From Chitinophaga dinghuensis (GTDB taxonomy: Bacteria; Bacteroidota; Bacteroidia; Chitinophagales; Chitinophagaceae): a stretch of DNA of 64,000 nucleotides. Where the stretch lies: NCBI RefSeq assembly GCF_003259435.1, contig NZ_QLMA01000006.1, forward strand, positions 124,001 through 188,000. Direction: 5' to 3'. Numbering within the stretch: position 1 is the stretch's first letter; each line of letters opens with the position of its first letter. A program made the translations under genes and the position numbers. Below the pieces are notes generated by a model. It searched no databases. It had not been told where the DNA came from and saw only the letters and a program-made list of their open reading frames with translations. Shown in pieces: positions 60,097 to 64,000 of this stretch.

Positions 60097-61227
60097 ATGA
60101 AGACAACAGCAAAATTACTGGCCCCATTGCTGGTGGGAGGACACGAATTCCGCAACAGAATAGCGATGGCGCCTATGAGCAGAAGAAGAGCAACAGGAGA
60201 TGCGATGCCAACAGATAATATGCGTATTTATTACGGTCAGAGAGCCGGTGCAGGGTTGATAATAGTAGAAAATACCGCAGTAGCTCCGAATGGAGTAGGC
60301 TACCTGCGGGTGCCTGGTATCTTCTCCGCAGCTCAGCAGGAAATATGGAAGCAAATAACCGATGAAGTGCACCAGCAGGGAGGTACAATATTCCTCCAGC
60401 TTGTGCATACCGGCCGTATTGGCCATGCCGCCAATCAGCAGGGATTACCCACCGTTTCCGCTTCTGGTGTGGCCGCAGCCGGTGAGGTTGGTATCCCAGG
60501 TGGATTACATGTTCCCTTACCTGCTCCTGAAATGTTGACTATGGCAGGAGCCGCCGCCATGGTACAAGCCCATGTGGATGCAGCTATTGCGGCTATAGCA
60601 GCCGGTTTTGACGGGGTGGAAATCCATGGCGCACATGGCTTTTTACCCGGACAATTCCTCCATCCTGCTACCAACCAACGTACGGACAAATATGGCGGTA
60701 GCATCATCAACAGAAGCCGCTTTCTGCTGGACATAATGGAAGGAGTGGCGGATGCGATAGGAAAGGAACGTACAGGCCTGCGTTTGTCTCCATTTTCTGG
60801 GTTGAATGATTTGCCTCCTTATCCAGAAGAAGTGGCTACCCATCAATACCTGGCAGAGGAATTAGATAAATTGGGCATCTTGTATATCCATTTGTCAGAT
60901 CAGTCTGTTAACGGACAACCGCCTATTCCATACTGGTATCTCCAGGATATCAGGGAACGTTTCCATCAGTTGATCATACTCGCGGGAGGTTATACGCCGG
61001 AAACAGCAGAAGCCAGACTGCAGGAAGGTTTGGCGGATATCATCGCATTCGGGCGGCCTTTTATTTCCAATCCCGACCTGGTGGAGAGAATACGGTACAA
61101 TTTGCCTTTAGCCCCTGCAGACCCGGAAACCTTTTACCAGGGAGGAGATACTGGCTTAATTGATTATCCATCCTATCAGATTATCAGGGAAAATTGTAGT
61201 ATGGAGGATGAAATGCAGCCTGCGTAA
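60097..61227 (+). CDS. Old Yellow Enzyme-family alkene reductase
   Basis: 376 residues from the ATG at 60097. FMN-binding TIM barrel with the family blocks LAPLLVGGHEFRNRIAMAPMSRRRA, VHQQGGTIFLQLVHTGRIGHA, GFDGVEIHGAHGFLPGQFLHPATNQRTDKYGG, ILAGGYTPETAEARL and ADIIAFGRPFISNPDL. It reduces alpha,beta-unsaturated carbonyls, nitro compounds or similar electrophiles using NAD(P)H. Divergent AraC gene upstream, terminator downstream; the pair looks like an inducible electrophile-detoxification unit. Confidence 0.92.
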   Translation: MKTTAKLLAPLLVGGHEFRNRIAMAPMSRRRATGDAMPTDNMRIYYGQRAGAGLIIVENTAVAPNGVGYLRVPGIFSAAQQEIWKQITDEVHQQGGTIFLQLVHTGRIGHAANQQGLPTVSASGVAAAGEVGIPGGLHVPLPAPEMLTMAGAAAMVQAHVDAAIAAIAAGFDGVEIHGAHGFLPGQFLHPATNQRTDKYGGSIINRSRFLLDIMEGVADAIGKERTGLRLSPFSGLNDLPPYPEEVATHQYLAEELDKLGILYIHLSDQSVNGQPPIPYWYLQDIRERFHQLIILAGGYTPETAEARLQEGLADIIAFGRPFISNPDLVERIRYNLPLAPADPETFYQGGDTGLIDYPSYQIIRENCSMEDEMQPA

Positions 61228-61244
61228 TGTTAAATAACTGTTGA

Positions 61245-61278
61245 GTCATGAGAGACAGCCGTCTCCCATGACTTCTTT
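61245..61278 (+). terminator. Intrinsic terminator of the OYE gene
   Basis: Stem 61245-61256 with 61261-61272, 11 of 12 pairs and a 4-base loop AGCC, followed by TTCTTT. Confidence 0.75.
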
Positions 61279-61342
61279 ATACATTAACATTCAAAATAGA
61301 AATGGACACATAAAGGGAAAAACATTCCCGCGGGTGGCCTTA

Positions 61343-61840
61343 TTACTGACCAGGAAAGATGTCGGAATTGCGAGGGCTGGCTGTCTCCCAATATTTCCTG
61401 ACTTTCCATAAATTCATGTAAAAGGGCACATGCGCTGCCAGTACCAATAAGATGGTAAAGGCCATAAAACCAAGTATGAAACTGAAAAGGAGCGCAATGG
61501 GTATAAATATGGTCAAACTGGCTATAGCCAGGCGGATGGCTAATTTATGCCCTAACAATAATAATAGATTCATCACAAAGAACAGTACTGCCGCCAACTG
61601 CACAGCGATGGCAATAAACAGCACATCATATGCTACAGGCCCACTATCGAGACTATCTTTGATCGTATTGAGGAGAAAAGATCCGGCGCCTGTAATACAA
61701 AGCATTCCGCCCAGCAGATCAAGGACATTGACCACCTTGGTAAACTGTGTGAGCAATTTTCTGCGGATAATCCGGGAGTCGTTAAAATGCGTGAAACCTT
61801 TACTGATATCAGCTTTGTGTTCGAATTGAGGGTCTGTCAT
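61343..61840 (-). CDS. Small membrane protein, paralogue 4 of a tandem array (divergent member)
   Basis: 165 residues with four hydrophobic segments after a soluble N-terminal part of about 40 residues (MTDPQFEHKADISKGF). The order of segments and the final block (FMAFTILLVLAAHVPFYMNLWKVRKYWETA) match the three genes upstream, but sequence similarity is low. No domain recognised. Probably co-transcribed with them. Confidence 0.7.
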   Translation of the reverse strand: MTDPQFEHKADISKGFTHFNDSRIIRRKLLTQFTKVVNVLDLLGGMLCITGAGSFLLNTIKDSLDSGPVAYDVLFIAIAVQLAAVLFFVMNLLLLLGHKLAIRLAIASLTIFIPIALLFSFILGFMAFTILLVLAAHVPFYMNLWKVRKYWETASPRNSDIFPGQ

Positions 61841-61862
61841 AGAGATACGTTGAAATGATTAT

Positions 61863-62339
61863 TTATTTCTTTCGCCACGACACTGCATCTTCCCATGCCT
61901 TCTTTAAAGGGAATATCTTGAAAAAGTAAAAAATATAGAAAACAATAGTTGCAAAAAAGAGGAACGGCATACTCTCAGTGACGACACAAAGTCCACCAAG
62001 GATAATTGTGGCAGTGAATAGTCCTGCCCACTGAAACCGTATGGCCCACTTCCATTCCAACAGCACCAGTAAATGCATCAGGAAGATGGATGATGCCAGC
62101 ATAAAACCAAACCCAAGTGCAATATAAATCCCCAGCCGATAGCCTGCACCAAGTCCATGGCCATTGGCTGATAATGCACCACTGAGCCCTTCAAACAGCC
62201 CCCAAAAAACCACCATACCTATAAACAGTCCTATGGCCGACATAGTTATCAAATAACCTGGCAGGATGTGGAGACGCCTTGGCTTCGTGAATTCCTCAAA
62301 ACCTTCGTCAAATACAGAGATTTCTTCTGATTCTATCAT
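61863..62339 (-). CDS. Small membrane protein, paralogue 3 of a tandem array
   Basis: 158 residues, four hydrophobic segments. Opening EEISVFDEGFEEFTKPRRLHILPGY matches the pattern ETTLFDxSFESTxxxxRWxxLP of the two upstream paralogues. A conserved inner motif LMHLLVLLEWKWAIRFQWAGL is shared by all. No known family. Confidence 0.75.
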   Translation of the reverse strand: MIESEEISVFDEGFEEFTKPRRLHILPGYLITMSAIGLFIGMVVFWGLFEGLSGALSANGHGLGAGYRLGIYIALGFGFMLASSIFLMHLLVLLEWKWAIRFQWAGLFTATIILGGLCVVTESMPFLFFATIVFYIFYFFKIFPLKKAWEDAVSWRKK

Positions 62340-62374
62340 GCATTTAGGTATTATTAAAGATAAGTGTAGTTGAA

Positions 62375-62857
62375 TTATTTGCTACTTTTTACTTTGTCCA
62401 TGGTGGAAATAGCGCCTGATTCCCATTTTTTCTGAAGTGGAAGGAGCTGCACAAAGAAAATAATATAGACCAAGTAAATTATGATGGAGAAAAACGAAAT
62501 AAAGCCTCGTGTGAAGTCGCATACCGCCAGGAATGCTAAAGCTATCAGTCCAATCCAGCTAAATCGAATAGCCCATTTTTTTTCAATTAATACAAACAGG
62601 TGCATCAGTGGAATTGGGAATATTTTTAAAAAGGTGGTGGTCCATAACACCAGGATTGTAAGCAAATCAAGATCTCCGCTTAGCGTCGCCTGTATTAATC
62701 CTGGAAGCGCCATCAGTGAGGTAAGAGTCAGGTACAGCCCCAAAAAGAGTCCGATCCAGCAAATGATCTGTACATTTAAAGGGAGTATACTCCAGCGTAG
62801 CGGTTTGATGGTTGATTCAAATGATGCGTCGAATAAGGTTGTTTCTTCAGTGTTCAT
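62375..62857 (-). CDS. Small membrane protein, paralogue 2 of a tandem array
   Basis: 160 residues, four hydrophobic segments. Opens MNTEETTLFDASFESTIKPL, nearly the same as the next gene upstream; the coding DNA of the first 47 bases differs at only 3 positions, which points to recent duplication or gene conversion. Shared inner motif LMHLFVLIEKKWAIRFSWIGL. Confidence 0.8.
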   Translation of the reverse strand: MNTEETTLFDASFESTIKPLRWSILPLNVQIICWIGLFLGLYLTLTSLMALPGLIQATLSGDLDLLTILVLWTTTFLKIFPIPLMHLFVLIEKKWAIRFSWIGLIALAFLAVCDFTRGFISFFSIIIYLVYIIFFVQLLPLQKKWESGAISTMDKVKSSK

Positions 62858-62875
62858 AGATGACTAGATATAAAG

Positions 62876-63358
62876 TTAGTTTTTTGCTTTTTTGTTCCAT
62901 CTTGTTATGGCTGCCATTTCCCATTTTTGGCGGACCTTAAAGAGTTGTATGAAATAGTGGATGTAAACGATATACATAGCCATGCTGATGAGGCCAAGGC
63001 TGGCTCCTTTTATTTCGGTATAAACTAATAGTACCACAGCGCCCAAACCGACCCAACAAAACCGAATGGCCCATTTCCATTCAAATATCAGTAACAGATG
63101 CATCAACAGTATGGGTAGAAGTTTCAGGATTACGGTGATCCATATGACAGCTATTACCATATTTTCAATCTGTCCCGTAGATCCCGTCTTTTGGAGTACA
63201 TGTGGTATTTCTACCAATATGGCAATTAAATAGTACAAGCCAAACAGCAGTCCGAATAAGTTAATTAAATGAATATTGGAGGGGAGCAGATGCCAGCGTC
63301 TTTGTTGGGTGGTGGATTCAAATGATGTGTCGAATAAGGTTGTTTCTTCGGTGTTCAT
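62876..63358 (-). CDS. Small membrane protein, paralogue 1 of a tandem array
   Basis: 160 residues from the ATG at 63358; an ATG 21 bases upstream also exists but the shorter form matches the paralogue. Four hydrophobic segments, opening MNTEETTLFDTSFESTTQQR, inner motif LMHLLLIFEWKWAIRFCWVGL. First of four genes in one direction (gaps 18, 35 and 22 bp). Function unknown. Confidence 0.8.
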   Translation of the reverse strand: MNTEETTLFDTSFESTTQQRRWHLLPSNIHLINLFGLLFGLYYLIAILVEIPHVLQKTGSTGQIENMVIAVIWITVILKLLPILLMHLLLIFEWKWAIRFCWVGLGAVVLLVYTEIKGASLGLISMAMYIVYIHYFIQLFKVRQKWEMAAITRWNKKAKN

Positions 63359-63534
63359 AGGGATAAAAAAATGTGACAAGCCAAATATAAAAAGCCTTGG
63401 GAAAAATTGTACTTCTTTTATTAATAATTCTCCTGTATCGGTTTATTATTCCGGGTCGTTCAAATGCAATGATTTGTTAATATTAGGTCCGAAACTTGTC
63501 TATATCTGATAGCTGTCTTAGATTGGTGGTTCAA

Positions 63535-64000
63535 ATGAGTGTATCTACGTTGGTAAGAAAAGGGTTACTGATACTATTGCTGGTGCTGATGCGGTTTGTA
63601 GTCGCGGCACAACAGGTGCAAGTCAGCGGAACTGTCTACGAAAAGACGGCCACTATGGGCTTGTCTGGAGTGAGTGTGCACAGCAACTCCGGCGCAGGGG
63701 CCATTACGGATTCCATGGGCCGCTATAATATCAAAATTCCGGTAACGGATTCTCTCAGCTTTTCTTATCAAGGTAAGTCGACCCAAAAGTTTGCCGTGAA
63801 AGAAATTAATCTTACCCGGCCGTTCGACATGAAGCTGTTTGTGGAGATTAAAACCCTTGCCACAGTAGAAGTAAAGGCTAAACCTAAGTCTTACCAGTAT
63901 GATTCTCTGGAAAACCGCCGTGAATACCGCAAGTATTTCGACTTTGAGCCGGAGTATATTACCAGCGGCAATGGAGGCGCGGGTATTAACCTTGATGCGC
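63535..64000 (+). CDS. Surface protein with carboxypeptidase-regulatory-like domain (3' end cut by window)
   Basis: Open from the ATG at 63535 to the window edge, 155 codons seen. Signal peptide about 1-25 (hydrophobic stretch ILLLVLMRFVVAAQ). Residues about 28-105 form a beta-sandwich of the CarboxypepD_reg type (VSGTVYEKTATMGLSGVSVH, ITDSMGRYNIKIPVTDSLSFSYQG). A Lys-rich stretch with YQYDSLENRREYRKYFDFEPEYI follows. This layout is common in Bacteroidota secreted proteins and TonB-receptor-like proteins; what follows lies outside the window. Confidence 0.8.
   Translation, partial: MSVSTLVRKGLLILLLVLMRFVVAAQQVQVSGTVYEKTATMGLSGVSVHSNSGAGAITDSMGRYNIKIPVTDSLSFSYQGKSTQKFAVKEINLTRPFDMKLFVEIKTLATVEVKAKPKSYQYDSLENRREYRKYFDFEPEYITSGNGGAGINLDA

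Noticed and set aside
1..64000. rRNA, tRNA, CRISPR array, insertion sequence, integrase, transposase or prophage
   Set aside because: No array of spaced repeats, no transposase or integrase protein and no tRNA-like or rRNA-like sequence was noticed by eye; a dedicated RNA search could still find small RNAs.

Overview
The window looks like a chromosomal segment of a Bacteroidota bacterium, most likely a Chitinophaga-like member of the Chitinophagaceae. The grounds are promoters of the TAnnTTTG type, a near absence of Shine-Dalgarno sequences, TonB receptors and other surface proteins opening with a carboxypeptidase-regulatory-like domain, outer-membrane beta-barrel families typical of the phylum, short Crp/Fnr proteins ending at the recognition helix, and a small open reading frame with the leader of a Bacteroidota class I lanthipeptide. 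No rRNA, tRNA, CRISPR array, insertion sequence or prophage was seen. Both ends cut through genes: an RND metal-efflux pump on the left and a surface protein on the right.

Layout. 1-7.7 kb: the pump, a secreted protein, an autoregulated GntR/TauE-SafE/DUF1634 operon with two palindromic operators, then a DUF4287 gene divergent from a microbial PARG-like gene, and a VOC protein. 8.1-13.8 kb: a probable phosphorus-scavenging operon (TonB receptor, beta-helix lipoprotein, purple-acid-phosphatase-like enzyme) closed by a strong bidirectional terminator. 13.9-18.4 kb: an OmpR-type response regulator and histidine kinase followed by an outer-membrane beta-barrel protein. 18.6-32 kb: a GH2 enzyme, two unknown immunity-like proteins, an AraC/MFS pair sharing a 16-base repeat, a membrane protein, two ankyrin proteins, a YceI lipoprotein and a GH43 enzyme. 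32-42 kb: an SRPBCC gene behind an ArsR-like operator pair, a bactofilin-like repeat protein, an orphan lanthipeptide precursor, oleate hydratase, an exported formylglycine-generating-enzyme homologue, and an S24-like peptidase with duplicated operators.

42-50 kb: two separate Crp/Fnr regulators, each separated from its downstream gene (DUF4260 and DinB) by an FNR-type box; a PP2C phosphatase; O-acetylhomoserine sulfhydrylase behind a 41-base inverted repeat; and a run of bPH_1, GNAT and AAA+ genes. 50-59 kb: a UbiA prenyltransferase, a hybrid histidine kinase, and an operon-like group (pilin-like subunit, usher-like barrel, Crp/Fnr regulator, PapD-like chaperone) that may be a noncanonical surface-fibre system. 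59-64 kb: an AraC regulator divergent from an Old Yellow Enzyme, four tandem related small membrane proteins, and the cut surface protein.

The two observations I would pursue first are the orphan lanthipeptide precursor (34761-34904, minus) and the chaperone/usher-like locus (53536-58759, minus). Functions come from motif and family recognition by eye. No database search was run, so family names for less familiar proteins are tentative.
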